A stretch of 64,000 nt of DNA from Pseudocolwellia sp. AS88 (GCF_030551755.1 NZ_JAUPEC010000002.1:124001-188000), one strand, 5' to 3'; numbered from the stretch's first letter, positions 35,402-45,377 are shown. Program-made: numbers and translations. The notes: generated from the letters alone by a model not told the origin.

Positions 35402-37717
35402 ATGAAGAAAAATCATAGTAAGTTAACATTAGGCGCTCAAGCTATTACAGCCGCTCTTGTTTTTTCAAGCAGTAATTTATATGCAGATGAAATTAAAGAT
35501 AATTGTAAAGATGAAGCGACAGCTAAATGTGAATTAAACCAATCAGAAAAAGCGATTGAGTTAATGGAAGTTCACGGCGTAAGAACCTCAGTATATTTAC
35601 ACGATGAGTCAGGCGATATTCGTCGTGTTGCTAAATTGGTTGATACCCCACAAATTATTACGGTATTAACACAAGATCAACTTTTAGAAGCCGGTAAAAC
35701 AGATCTTAAAGACATTTTATCAGCGCAAGCAGGTATCACATTAGGTACAGGCGAAAACGGTAACGCATTTGGTGATCGTTATATTATCCGTGGCCATGAA
35801 GCACGCAGCGATGTATTTGTTGATGGTTTACGTGATCCAGGTATGAGTACGCGTGAAAGTTTCGCAACTGAACGTGTTGAAATTACTAAAGGCCCAAGCT
35901 CAACATTTGCTGGTCGTGGTTCTTCAGGTGGTGCAGTAAACAGCGTTACTAAAAAAGCTTCAGTAAACTATAACTTTGGTCGTGTAGATGCAGGTTTAGG
36001 TACAGACGAATACCAACGTGTAACTCTTGATTATAACTTACCGCTTTCAGAAAATTCAGCAGTACGTATTAATGCATTAACTTCTGATCAAGATAAACCA
36101 GATCGTGAAGACATCTCTAGTAAAAGAAACGGTGTGCAATTATCAGCGGTATATTTACCTAGCAATAAATTGTCATTTACTGCCGATGCATACTACTTAG
36201 ATGCTGAAGATGTATCTGACTTAGGTACTTACTTTGACCGTGATGCTTATGCACCCGTTGAAGATATCCCTGTGTACGCACAAGAGTCTGACTTCTTAAA
36301 ATCTGAAGTAAAAACATTTACATTAAGAACAGAATACGAACTAAACGATAACGTAACGCTTTATAACGCCACACGTTACGGCGAAACAAAAAATGGTTAC
36401 ATTACTACTGGCGCAAGTGGTACAACGCGTGATGCGAGTGACACCATTGCACCAGGTGCAGCTACTATTAGCTTAAGTACTCACCAAGGTTACCAAGATG
36501 TTTCGTATGCAAGCACACAATTCAACCTATTTTGGAACACTGAGTTATTCGACTTAGAAAATAACTTTGTTTTTGGTCTTGAATACACAGATGAAGATGT
36601 TGAAAACGGTGTTTACTCTATCGATAACAACAACCCAACTAACTGTCAAATTTCAGGTCGTAATGGAGTATCTGGTGGTTACTGTATTATTGGTGGCGAC
36701 GGCAATCCTGTTAGCAATATCGATCAATTAATCGGTAGAACATATTCGAAAGATTATAATGATGCGGTATTAAATATTAAAACTGTGTCGTTTTACATGA
36801 TGGATACAGTACATTTAACTGAACAACTTGATCTTTACTATGGTGCTCGTGTAGATAGTTTTGATTACAGTAACGACACTATAAGCCGAGGTACTGAAAC
36901 TGATTATGACTACTCAGACACTATGTACAATGGCAACATTGGCTTAATTTACGATTTCTCAGAAGATGTAAATATTTACGCTAACTACAGCACTGCAACT
37001 AACATCAATGGCGGCGAGTCTGACCTAGGTGCAAGTTGTGGTTACGGTGGTGTTTGTGGTGACCCAACTCAAGTAGAAGATTCAGATCCAGAACGTGTTC
37101 AAAATATTGAACTTGGTACTAAGATCATGATTGATGATAACTACTTACTTTCAGCTTCAATTTTCCAAATTACTAAAGATGATGTAATGGAAAGTGTAGG
37201 TGATGATGATTACGCTTCATTAGGTACGTTGAATACAGGTGAAAACCGCGTAAAAGGTATTGAAATTGGCTTAGTTGGTAACATTACTGATGCTTTAAGT
37301 GTGCAATTCTCAGCAACAGTAATGGATGCTGAAATACTTGACTCAATTACTGAAAGCAATGTTGGTTTAACTTTAAGTAACTTCGCAGAGAAAAGTGCTT
37401 ACTTACAGTTAAGATATGAAATTAACGATTCATTCGTGATTGGTGGTGATTACGCTTACCAAAGCGAAATGTATGCTGGTCAGCCTGATAGCGCAGCGGG
37501 TTATGATGCAACAAACAACAGATACAGCATTGTTGTGCCTAGCTACCAAGTTGTTAATTTATTCGCTAACTATTATGCAACAGACGATTTATCGTTTAGA
37601 TTAAACATTGGTAATGCTTTTGATGAAACTTACTATACTGCGGCATACCGTTCAGGTTCATTTATGTACCTAGGTAATGCAACAAGTACTAAGCTTACAG
37701 CAACTTACGAATTTTAA
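35402..37717 (+). CDS. fiu: TonB-dependent catecholate-siderophore receptor, Fiu-like
   Basis: The 771-residue receptor has a signal peptide (1-28, ending LYA), a plug domain with TPQIITVLTQDQLLEAG (about 82-98) and ERVEITKGPSSTFAGRGSSGGAVN (about 158-181; key motif KGPSS), and a barrel ending in KLTATYEF. Plug and barrel wording match the TonB-siderophore class of Fiu/CirA-type receptors for monomeric catechols and linear catecholates. The next gene, 14 bp downstream, is a PiuC/YbiX hydroxylase, the same pairing as fiu-ybiX in Escherichia coli. The exact ligand is not determined. Confidence 0.88.
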   Translation: MKKNHSKLTLGAQAITAALVFSSSNLYADEIKDNCKDEATAKCELNQSEKAIELMEVHGVRTSVYLHDESGDIRRVAKLVDTPQIITVLTQDQLLEAGKTDLKDILSAQAGITLGTGENGNAFGDRYIIRGHEARSDVFVDGLRDPGMSTRESFATERVEITKGPSSTFAGRGSSGGAVNSVTKKASVNYNFGRVDAGLGTDEYQRVTLDYNLPLSENSAVRINALTSDQDKPDREDISSKRNGVQLSAVYLPSNKLSFTADAYYLDAEDVSDLGTYFDRDAYAPVEDIPVYAQESDFLKSEVKTFTLRTEYELNDNVTLYNATRYGETKNGYITTGASGTTRDASDTIAPGAATISLSTHQGYQDVSYASTQFNLFWNTELFDLENNFVFGLEYTDEDVENGVYSIDNNNPTNCQISGRNGVSGGYCIIGGDGNPVSNIDQLIGRTYSKDYNDAVLNIKTVSFYMMDTVHLTEQLDLYYGARVDSFDYSNDTISRGTETDYDYSDTMYNGNIGLIYDFSEDVNIYANYSTATNINGGESDLGASCGYGGVCGDPTQVEDSDPERVQNIELGTKIMIDDNYLLSASIFQITKDDVMESVGDDDYASLGTLNTGENRVKGIEIGLVGNITDALSVQFSATVMDAEILDSITESNVGLTLSNFAEKSAYLQLRYEINDSFVIGGDYAYQSEMYAGQPDSAAGYDATNNRYSIVVPSYQVVNLFANYYATDDLSFRLNIGNAFDETYYTAAYRSGSFMYLGNATSTKLTATYEF

Positions 37718-37731
37718 ACTAGAGAGAAAAT

Positions 37732-38412
37732 ATGATTGTTATTGATAAAATATTATCAACTGAAGAAGTTAACGCATACCGTAAAGTACTAGCAAACGCC
37801 CCTTGGGACGATGGCACTAAAACGGCAATGGGAATGGCAGCTTCAGTAAAAAATAACAATCAAGCCGATCCTAATAACGACAGTGTGCGCCAATTAGCTA
37901 ACCAGCTATTGTCGCGCATTGGCGAAACACCTAAATTAGTATCGGCTGCTTTACCTCATAAAATATTTCCACCGTGTTTTAATCGTTATATTGAAACCGA
38001 AGAATATGGTTATCATGTAGACGCTGCTGTAATGAGAATACCCAATACATCAGAAGTGATACGTAGCGATATATCAATGACAACTTTTTTGAGTGAGCCA
38101 GAAGAATACGAAGGAGGTGAGCTGATCATTTCTACCGAGTTCGGCCAACAATCAATTAAGTTACCGGCAGGTTATGCCATCGTTTATCCATCAAGTAGTT
38201 TGCACAAAGTTAACGCTGTTACTAAAGGGCAACGTGTTGCGGCAATTACTTGGATGCAAAGTATGATTGCCGACTCAAACATACGTCAGAACCTGTATCA
38301 GCTTGATCAAAGCATACAAAACCTGATTGCTGAAGATAAAACCTCGCGCACCGAGTTAGACAATTTACATAACGTCTATCACAACTTAATACGTCAATTT
38401 ACTCAGCTGTAA
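37732..38412 (+). CDS. piuC: PKHD-type Fe(II)/2-oxoglutarate hydroxylase
   Basis: The 226-residue enzyme of the PiuC/YbiX family has the iron-binding H-x-D in YGYHVDAAVM (near 100) and the distal histidine in SSSLHKVNAVTKGQRVAAITW (about 160-180), followed by the 2-oxoglutarate-binding arginine. The C-terminus FW-type tail appears as LYQLDQSIQNL. Family members are encoded with catecholate TBDRs and have been proposed to modify the siderophore or receptor system; the substrate is unproven. It is co-transcribed with the Fiu-like gene. A hairpin terminator follows. Confidence 0.9.
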   Translation: MIVIDKILSTEEVNAYRKVLANAPWDDGTKTAMGMAASVKNNNQADPNNDSVRQLANQLLSRIGETPKLVSAALPHKIFPPCFNRYIETEEYGYHVDAAVMRIPNTSEVIRSDISMTTFLSEPEEYEGGELIISTEFGQQSIKLPAGYAIVYPSSSLHKVNAVTKGQRVAAITWMQSMIADSNIRQNLYQLDQSIQNLIAEDKTSRTELDNLHNVYHNLIRQFTQL

Positions 38413-38433
38413 ACTAACCTAGGCCATATTTTT

Positions 38434-38465
38434 AAGCTGTATCTTAAGGTACAGCCTTTAATTTT
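38434..38465 (+). terminator. Terminator-like hairpin after piuC
   Basis: GCTGTA pairs with TACAGC around TCTTAAGG, followed by CTTTAATTTT. It lies about 22 bp after the piuC stop. Confidence 0.55.
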
Positions 38466-38724
38466 ATAACCTCGAAAACACCAAATCACAGGCTTATGTT
38501 TACATTTATTTGCGAGTAAACATAAAACGCCTTCTCAATAGAAACACCTAATTTAAATACCATTAACTCTGCATCAATCCTACATTATCCCTGCATTAGT
38601 CAGTTTAAGTTCTATACTTTATTTAGACATAAATGTGCAGAACGCTAAGCCAAATCGATCGTGTTTCCAATGTTCACGCTTAAATCTAAATGATTATTTT
38701 ATCAACAGAGCCTAATGTGCTTTA

Positions 38725-38738
38725 TGCATACGTATTCA
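38725..38738. promoter_or_regulatory. LacI-type operator 1 (TBDR promoter)
   Basis: TGCATACGTATTCA, a near-palindrome centred on ATACGTAT. It is one of six copies in three promoter regions of this window. It lies about 170 bp upstream of the TBDR start. Confidence 0.75.
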
Positions 38739-38764
38739 GAGATATGAAACATTCCCCAGTTTAT

Positions 38765-38778
38765 TGAATACGTATGCA
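38765..38778. promoter_or_regulatory. LacI-type operator 2 (TBDR promoter)
   Basis: TGAATACGTATGCA, the mirror orientation of operator 1, with its centre exactly 40 bp away. Paired sites suggest cooperative or looping binding by a LacI-family repressor. Confidence 0.75.
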
Positions 38779-38909
38779 TTTGGTATCTAAGTTCAAATAG
38801 CGGGCTTATATTAAACGTGCTCACAAATTTATGTGTAACGAAAAATTAATAAGCTGATAAGAAGTTAGCTATAACAAATTATTCAAGGATGATTTAGGGG
38901 AAAATAATC

Positions 38910-41735
38910 ATGATAAATTTCAAATTAAATAAAGTATCGGTGGCTTTAATATCTAGCGGACTCTTAGCCATGAGTTCATCAGCTATTGCCCAAACAGAGC
39001 AAAACAACAACCAAAAAGTTGAAGAAAAGCAAGTTGAAGTTATTCAAGTAACCGGTATTCGTGGCAGCTTAATTAAAGCACAAGCCATTAAAATGAGCTC
39101 TAATTCTATCGTTGAAGTTATATCAGCAGAAGACATCGGTAAATTACCAGATACTAGTATTGCTGAATCATTAGCACGTTTACCGGGTGTTACTGGTGAA
39201 CGACGTAATGGCCGTACGAGTGGTTTATCTGTTCGTGGTTTTAATGAGAACTACATCGGTACATCTTTAAATGGTCGCGAATTATTAGGTATGGGTGATA
39301 ACCGTGGTGTTGAATTTGATTTATATCCAACGGAAATTATTTCTACTCTAGCGGTACATAAATCATCTCAAGCAGATCTACTTGTGCAAGGTGTTGGTGG
39401 TACAGTTAATTTAGAAACTGTAAGCCCATTATCAGCAGCACCAGCCATGGCGTTTAATTTGCAGCTAGAACAAAATGAAAAAGATTCTCTAAATCCAGAT
39501 TACGATAACCAAGGTCATAAATTATCATTTAACTTTGTTGATAAGTTTGCCGACGATACTTTAGGTGTTGCACTAGTTATCGCATCACAAGAAACACCAC
39601 GCCAAGAAGAATTTTTTAGCGCTTGGGGTTACTCTCCGCTTTCAAGTATCGCAAGAACTGACGAAGACATCGCCGGTGATACTGTTGCTTCTCAAGGTAC
39701 CGACGTTATTATCAATGGTGGTCAATATTACGGTCGTTCAGCTATGTTAGAACGTGACTCAATTGCTGCTGTTATTGAATATCAACCGAACGATCAATTA
39801 AACATTACCTTCGATGCACTTTATATCGATTTTGAAGAGAACGATGTACGTCGCGGCATTATTGAAGGTAGAAGTAATAATTTTAGTGTTACAGGCGTAG
39901 AAAACGGCTTAGTCACTTCAGGTTTTCAAGATGGCTTTAACGCAGTAATCCGTAACGATTCAACACAACAAAAAGCTGAGTTAACAGCTTTTGGTTTGAA
40001 TTTAGATTACGAAATTAACGACACTTGGTCAGCAACACTCGACTTATCAACAAGCTCAGTAGATAAAGACATTGTTGGTATGGAAGCTTACGCAGGTACA
40101 GGTCGTGCAGGCTCTGGTGCCGCTTCAGCACGTTCATTTGAAATGGTATCTACAGGCGCAATATTTAGTGACCATCCAACTATTGCCCCTGTTGATTTAA
40201 CCAACCCAGACATTTTAACACTTGCTGGTCCACAATCTTGGGGCGGCGGGTTTAATGCTTTAGCTTCACTTCCACAGTTTGCTGGCGGCTCACCATCAGA
40301 CGCACAAGATGGTTTTATTAACCGTCCTAAATTTGAAGAAGAATTAAATAGCATCCGTATTGATGTTGAAGGTCTTATTGAGTTCAGCATTTTTAATAGC
40401 ATTAAAGCAGGCGTTAACTTTTCTGAACGTACTAAACAAAAAACTAACCAAGGCGCATTTTTAACTGCACCTACTTTCCCTGGTGATGGACCAATTCCTG
40501 ATGTTACTGGCTTTACTGATTTAAGCTTTGTTGGCATTAAAGGTGTGGTAGCATTTGACGGACCAGGCTTAGTAAACAGCGGCTACTACACAGAAACTGA
40601 CGCAGCACTTGTTGAAAACACACGTTTAGGTGACAGCTACACTATCTCAGAAGACCTATTAACTTTTTACACTAAGTTAGATATAGAAACAGAAATAGGC
40701 GATATATTAGTTAGTGGTAACCTTGGTGTACAAGTTGTTAATGCTGATCAAGAAGGTTCAGGTTATAACACAAGTAGTGGTGCAGATGGATTAACGCGTG
40801 CAATAGCGGTATCAGACGATGCTTCATACATTGACGTTTTACCATCATTCAACTTAAACTTTGAAATAGCTGAAAATCAATTTATTAGAACAGCGGCTTC
40901 AAAAGTTATCAGTCGTCCAAGAATTGATACCTTACGCCCAAACAGCGCAGTAAGCTTTCAGTTTAACGATGTAAACATACTGCAAACCGACCCAACACAA
41001 TCAGCTTGGTCTGCGTCATCAGGTAGTACACAGTTAAAACCGTTAGAAGCAAATCAATATGATATTTCATATGAAAACTACTTTGCAGACAATGGTTACT
41101 TTGCCGTTAGTTTCTTCTATAAAGATCTGAAAAACTGGCACCGTAATAGCCCTGTAACAACTGACTTTAGCGACTTTTATATTCCGGGCTTCCATCAAAC
41201 AACTGATGGCCAAGTACCAGGAACATTATCAGGTCAAACAACAAGTGCGGTAGATGGTTTTACTGGTTATGCTCGCGGTTACGAATTACAAGCTAGCGTG
41301 CCACTTGAATTAGTACACGAAAACCTAGAAGGCTTTGGTGTAACCATGAGTGCTACCTTTATTGATGGTGAATTATCTGACGACAGCCCAGTACCAGGAT
41401 TGTCTGAAGAAAGTTACTCGTTAACGGCTTACTATGAGCGAAACGGTTTCGAAATTCGCTTATCTGGCACCAAACGTGATGAATTTATCACCGAAACTCG
41501 CGGTCTTAGCTTAAGCTTAATTCCAAGAACCGACCAAGGTTCAGAAATTTGGGATATGCAAATGGGCTACGACTTTAGCGAGTCAGGTATTGAATCTTTA
41601 GACGGTTTACGCATTATATTACAAGCGCAAAACTTAACTAATGAAGATTCAGTGCAAGCTGACGGCAGTGGTTTTCTTTCTGCTTATAGCTCATTTGGCG
41701 CAAACTACATGTTAGGTCTTAATTATAAATTCTAA
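38910..41735 (+). CDS. TonB-dependent receptor of the TonB-Xanth-Caul class (carbohydrate type)
   Basis: The 941-residue receptor has a signal peptide (1-27, ending AIA), a TonB-box-like VEVIQVTGIRGSLIKAQ segment (about 42-58), and a plug with IGKLPDTSIAESLARLPGVTGER (about 75-97; key motif L-P-D-x-x-x-A-E-S-L-x-R-L-P-G-V). This plug wording is typical of receptors for maltodextrins and other glycans in Alteromonadales and Caulobacter. The barrel ends GLNYKF. Paired LacI-type operators upstream tie it to the GH13/MFS/LacI genes at 47-54 kb. It is followed by a terminator and two halogenase-like genes, a frequent trio. Confidence 0.93.
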   Translation: MINFKLNKVSVALISSGLLAMSSSAIAQTEQNNNQKVEEKQVEVIQVTGIRGSLIKAQAIKMSSNSIVEVISAEDIGKLPDTSIAESLARLPGVTGERRNGRTSGLSVRGFNENYIGTSLNGRELLGMGDNRGVEFDLYPTEIISTLAVHKSSQADLLVQGVGGTVNLETVSPLSAAPAMAFNLQLEQNEKDSLNPDYDNQGHKLSFNFVDKFADDTLGVALVIASQETPRQEEFFSAWGYSPLSSIARTDEDIAGDTVASQGTDVIINGGQYYGRSAMLERDSIAAVIEYQPNDQLNITFDALYIDFEENDVRRGIIEGRSNNFSVTGVENGLVTSGFQDGFNAVIRNDSTQQKAELTAFGLNLDYEINDTWSATLDLSTSSVDKDIVGMEAYAGTGRAGSGAASARSFEMVSTGAIFSDHPTIAPVDLTNPDILTLAGPQSWGGGFNALASLPQFAGGSPSDAQDGFINRPKFEEELNSIRIDVEGLIEFSIFNSIKAGVNFSERTKQKTNQGAFLTAPTFPGDGPIPDVTGFTDLSFVGIKGVVAFDGPGLVNSGYYTETDAALVENTRLGDSYTISEDLLTFYTKLDIETEIGDILVSGNLGVQVVNADQEGSGYNTSSGADGLTRAIAVSDDASYIDVLPSFNLNFEIAENQFIRTAASKVISRPRIDTLRPNSAVSFQFNDVNILQTDPTQSAWSASSGSTQLKPLEANQYDISYENYFADNGYFAVSFFYKDLKNWHRNSPVTTDFSDFYIPGFHQTTDGQVPGTLSGQTTSAVDGFTGYARGYELQASVPLELVHENLEGFGVTMSATFIDGELSDDSPVPGLSEESYSLTAYYERNGFEIRLSGTKRDEFITETRGLSLSLIPRTDQGSEIWDMQMGYDFSESGIESLDGLRIILQAQNLTNEDSVQADGSGFLSAYSSFGANYMLGLNYKF

Positions 41736-41756
41736 CCAAGCATAAGTCTCAAAGCC

Positions 41757-41788
41757 AAAACCTACCAATACCCTTGGTAGGTTTTTTT
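41757..41788 (+). terminator. Intrinsic terminator after the carbohydrate TBDR gene
   Basis: ACCTACCAA pairs with TTGGTAGGT around a short loop and is followed by seven T. The halogenase genes downstream may rely on read-through or their own promoter. Confidence 0.88.
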
Positions 41789-41855
41789 GCTTTAGACTGT
41801 TTAGGCCAGTGTTTAGATTTAGTGTTTAAGTTCAATATTCTGAGGTCGTTTAAAA

Positions 41856-43367
41856 ATGAATGCAGCAACGAATAATACAATAAAAAAAGTAGTTGTTTTA
41901 GGTGGCGGAACCGCTGGTTGGATGTCGGCAGCCATGATAAAAAAACTGATAGGTTCAGCCGTTGAAATTGAATTAATTGAATCAGAACAAATAGGCACTA
42001 TTGGTGTTGGCGAAGCGACTATCCCACCAATTAAGTTATTCAACAGCGCACTCGGTATTGATGAAGCTGAATTTCTCCGCGAAACCAAAGCCACCATCAA
42101 ACTTGCCATTAAATTTGAGAACTGGAAAAACAAAGGTGACAGCTATTACCATACCTTTGGTGCAGCAGGGCGAAGCTTAGCTTTTTGCCAATTTCATCAT
42201 TTACTTAAACGCGCCAATCAATTAGAAAATGATCAACATCTTTGGCAATACGACTTAAATTACTTATGTGCTGAAGCTGGCAAGTTCGCCAAAATAAATA
42301 GCCAAGATCCTATTTACGACATGCCATACGCCTATCACTTTGACGCAGGTTTATACGCACAGTTTTTACGAAAGATCAGCGAAAAAATGGGCGTGAAAAG
42401 AACCGAAGGTATGGTTGAACATGTACAGCAATGCCAAGAGTCGGGCTATATTCAAGCATTACAACTTAACGACGGACGCCAAGTAAAAGGCGATATATTT
42501 ATAGATTGTTCAGGCTTTAAAGGCTTGCTCATTCAACAAAAACTCGCCACAGGTTACGAAGATTGGAGCCATTGGTTACAGTGCGATCGGGCTATTGCTG
42601 TTCCGTCTGAACGCTTAGAAAAAACCTTACCTTACACACGCTCAATTGCTCACTCCGCTGGCTGGCAATGGCGCATCCCGTTACAGCATCGCAACGGCAA
42701 TGGCTTAGTGTATAGCAGCCGTTATTATAGCGAGCAGCATGCTGAAGACTTGCTGCTTTCTAACTTAGACTCTAAAGCGTTAGCTGATCCTAAACACTTA
42801 CGTTTTCATATTGGGCGCAGACGCCAACAATGGAACAAAAATGTAGTCGCTATTGGTTTATCAAGTGGCTTTTTAGAACCACTAGAATCAACCAGTATTC
42901 ATCTTATTCAATCGGCTATTACTCGGTTAGTGCACTTGTTTCCGCATCAAGGTATTAATAACGCATTGGTTAGCGAATACAACAAACAATCAAAAATAGA
43001 GTTTGAACAAATTCGAGACTTTATTATTTTGCATTATCACGTCAATCAACGCACCGACAGCCGTTTTTGGCAAGACATGCGAACCATGGATGTACCTGAC
43101 AGCCTAGCCCATAAAATTGAAATATTTAAACAAAGCGGACGTTTATTTAAAGAACAAGACGACCTTTTTCAAGACAGCTCTTGGCTGCAAGTATTAGTGG
43201 GGCAAGGCATAATACCTAAAGACTATCATCCTATTGCGAACAGTGTTTCAGTCGAGGCATTAAACGAAATGTTAGCTAAAGTTAAACAGGCAAAGCACGA
43301 GCCTGTCGCCTCTTTACCTAGCCACGATGAGTTCTTACAAGCTAGCTTAAACAATAGCTGCACTTAA
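41856..43367 (+). CDS. Flavin-dependent tryptophan-halogenase-like protein 1
   Basis: The 503-residue protein has the FADH2-binding VVLGGGTAGWMSA (13-25), the catalytic lysine region ATIKLAIKFENW (K82, corresponding to K79 of PrnA), and the halogenase motif W-x-W-x-I-P as WQWRIP (about 270-275). It keeps the LEPLESTSIHLIQSAITR helix near 346. Such proteins are encoded beside TBDR genes in many marine gammaproteobacteria and Caulobacter without any indole pathway. A role in modifying imported carbohydrate systems or aromatic ligands has not been shown. It starts about 70 bp after the terminator and is followed 41 bp later by a paralogue. Confidence 0.9.
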   Translation: MNAATNNTIKKVVVLGGGTAGWMSAAMIKKLIGSAVEIELIESEQIGTIGVGEATIPPIKLFNSALGIDEAEFLRETKATIKLAIKFENWKNKGDSYYHTFGAAGRSLAFCQFHHLLKRANQLENDQHLWQYDLNYLCAEAGKFAKINSQDPIYDMPYAYHFDAGLYAQFLRKISEKMGVKRTEGMVEHVQQCQESGYIQALQLNDGRQVKGDIFIDCSGFKGLLIQQKLATGYEDWSHWLQCDRAIAVPSERLEKTLPYTRSIAHSAGWQWRIPLQHRNGNGLVYSSRYYSEQHAEDLLLSNLDSKALADPKHLRFHIGRRRQQWNKNVVAIGLSSGFLEPLESTSIHLIQSAITRLVHLFPHQGINNALVSEYNKQSKIEFEQIRDFIILHYHVNQRTDSRFWQDMRTMDVPDSLAHKIEIFKQSGRLFKEQDDLFQDSSWLQVLVGQGIIPKDYHPIANSVSVEALNEMLAKVKQAKHEPVASLPSHDEFLQASLNNSCT

Positions 43368-43408
43368 ATCATAAAAAGCTGAATCTAGGTTAATAATAAA
43401 GGCATCAC

Positions 43409-44899
43409 ATGAACTCAGAAAGTCAGAACATAAACAACAAGCCGTTACATCTTGTTATTTTAGGTGGTGGCACAGCCGGTTGGATGGCCGCTAACTTATT
43501 CGCTAAAAAATGGTCTTCTCACAATATAAAAATCACTTTAGTTGAATCGCCAGACATCGGTATTATTGGTGTTGGCGAAGGTTCTACACCTAGCTTAAAA
43601 CGCTTTTTTGAAATGATAGAAGTAGACGAATCGCAATGGATGCCGCGCTGCAATGCTACTTATAAAGTGAATATTCGCTTTGATGGTTGGAGCCCAGCAT
43701 CAGGTGTTAACAGTTATAGTCATCCATTCTTCTCGCAAGTTGATACCTTTACCGCCAAATCATTTACCGTAAACTGCCAAACCCGACGATTAGGACTAGA
43801 CACTCATACGCAACCTGAAGATTTTATCCTCAATGGTTTATTAGCTAAACAAGGTAAAAGCCCAGTAGCGCCAGAAAATTTCCCATTTCAAATGGAATAC
43901 GGTTACCACTTTGACTCTCATTTACTAGGCGAGTTTTTAGCTGAATGTGCCGTTGCCCGAGGTGTTACTCACCTTAAAGAAAATGTTATAGCTGTTGAAC
44001 AACACGCAAATGGTGATATTGCAGCTCTTAAAACGAAATCAGGCAATACTATAACCGGTGACTTTTTTATAGATTGTTCAGGCTTCGCCGCAGTATTAAT
44101 GCAAAAAACACTGGGCGTAAAATTTAACAGCTACAAAGACAATTTATTTAACGACTCAGCCATCGTTATGCCCACACCCATTAGCGACAGCATTCCCGTT
44201 GAAACCGTTTCTACCGCGTTATCAGCAGGCTGGTGTTGGAAAATACCCTTACAAAATCGCTTCGGCAATGGTTATGTTTATAGCTCAGACTTTATTTCAA
44301 CAGACGCAGCCGAAACAGAACTACGTAAACACTTAAACTGCCTTGATAGCAGCGAACAAGCTAGATATTTGAAAATGAAAGTAGGGCGCTTAGAAACCCA
44401 TTGGGCAAATAACTGTATCGGCTTAGGTTTGTCACAAGGTTTTATCGAACCACTCGAAGCCACCGCTTTGCATTTAGTACAAATCAGCCTTGAGTTTTTC
44501 ATGGAGCGATTCGAGCAAGGCGGCTTTAGCAATAAAAACCGAGATGAGTTCAACACTAAGCTTGCAAAAAGGTTTGATGGCGTACGAGACTACATAGTTG
44601 CCCACTACAAGCTAAATACACGAACCGACAGCGACTACTGGCGCGCTAATCGCGACAACACCAATATATCTGATTCGTTATACCAAGTACTTGATGTTTG
44701 GTACAAATGTGAAGATTTAACCAAAGAGATCGAAAGGCAACAGATAGGATCCTACTTCGATGCTATGTCATGGCATTGTCTGTTAGCAGGCTATGGCGCA
44801 TTCCCACCACTTGCTAAAAATCAACCCAATAAAGGCGACCTATATAAAGAGAAAAAGGTGCAGCAGTTTTTACATGGGTGTGCGTTGAATTTTGGGTGA
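43409..44899 (+). CDS. Flavin-dependent tryptophan-halogenase-like protein 2
   Basis: The 496-residue paralogue has VILGGGTAGWMAA (16-28), the catalytic lysine in NATYKVNIRFDGW (K86) and WCWKIP (about 275-280), so it keeps both signature motifs of flavin-dependent halogenases. Its FIEPLEATALHLVQISLEFF helix lies near 349. It differs enough from protein 1 to act on another substrate or to form a pair. The last 106 bp of the gene recur at 46048-46153 downstream of a BrnT/BrnA insertion, so the present 3' end may have been exchanged. Confidence 0.9.
   Translation: MNSESQNINNKPLHLVILGGGTAGWMAANLFAKKWSSHNIKITLVESPDIGIIGVGEGSTPSLKRFFEMIEVDESQWMPRCNATYKVNIRFDGWSPASGVNSYSHPFFSQVDTFTAKSFTVNCQTRRLGLDTHTQPEDFILNGLLAKQGKSPVAPENFPFQMEYGYHFDSHLLGEFLAECAVARGVTHLKENVIAVEQHANGDIAALKTKSGNTITGDFFIDCSGFAAVLMQKTLGVKFNSYKDNLFNDSAIVMPTPISDSIPVETVSTALSAGWCWKIPLQNRFGNGYVYSSDFISTDAAETELRKHLNCLDSSEQARYLKMKVGRLETHWANNCIGLGLSQGFIEPLEATALHLVQISLEFFMERFEQGGFSNKNRDEFNTKLAKRFDGVRDYIVAHYKLNTRTDSDYWRANRDNTNISDSLYQVLDVWYKCEDLTKEIERQQIGSYFDAMSWHCLLAGYGAFPPLAKNQPNKGDLYKEKKVQQFLHGCALNFG
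44794..44899. repeat. 106-bp direct repeat, left copy (end of halogenase 2 gene)
   Basis: The copy begins TGGCGCATTCCCACCACTTG and ends at the halogenase 2 stop codon. It matches 46048-46153 at 101 of 106 positions by eye. Three of the five differences are synonymous codon changes. Confidence 0.9.
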
Positions 44900-45053
44900 A
44901 GGAAACTAATGTAAAGTGATGAATGGTTAAGATAAATGTAAATACTTTCTTGATATATAACGTTTTATTAAATGGAAAAGTATTGTTAGCTAAATCAAGC
45001 GACAAAGGGGGGAAAATAACTGTTTTGTTCTTATTTAATTTCTTTTTGTTCAA

Positions 45054-45377
45054 TTATAAATTAAGAATGCGGTTAACAAATTCTTGTGTTTGTTCGCTAA
45101 ACATTTGAAGCTGCTCGTTACTTAATACTTCGCTCTTTCTTAATGTGACGATCTTTAATATCACATTATTACGGGTTGGATTGTTAAACATTTCAGCAAT
45201 TCTGGTATCTTCTTTTTTAATCAAGTTATACAAATCTAAATATGATTGATGTTCTTTACCTGCTCGAACATTAGCAATATCATTAACTTGTTTGAAAATT
45301 GACTCACAAGCTTTGTTTGTTAATTCTGATTGTAGTTTACGGAACAACTTCCAATCACTCTCTGGAACGGATGGCAT
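45054..45377 (-). CDS. Small conserved protein of unknown function
   Basis: The 107-residue product starts MPSVPESDWKLFRKLQSELTNKACE and is all-helical. The wording ESDWKxFRxL...ACExI and YLxLYxLIKKED recalls a conserved proteobacterial family of about 110 residues with no known role. It lies inside the block bounded by the 106-bp repeats, leftward and about 75 bp downstream of brnA. An accessory function linked to the toxin-antitoxin pair is possible but not shown. Confidence 0.65.
   Translation of the reverse strand: MPSVPESDWKLFRKLQSELTNKACESIFKQVNDIANVRAGKEHQSYLDLYNLIKKEDTRIAEMFNNPTRNNVILKIVTLRKSEVLSNEQLQMFSEQTQEFVNRILNL

Noticed and set aside
40088-40537. Antisense frame of 149 codons inside the large TBDR gene
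   Set aside because: Complement of a barrel-coding region with well-preserved receptor sequence on the other strand; no ribosome-binding site.
44814-45108. Overlapping frames on both strands after the halogenase 2 gene
   Set aside because: AT-rich chance frames covering the gene end and spacer; no family resemblance.
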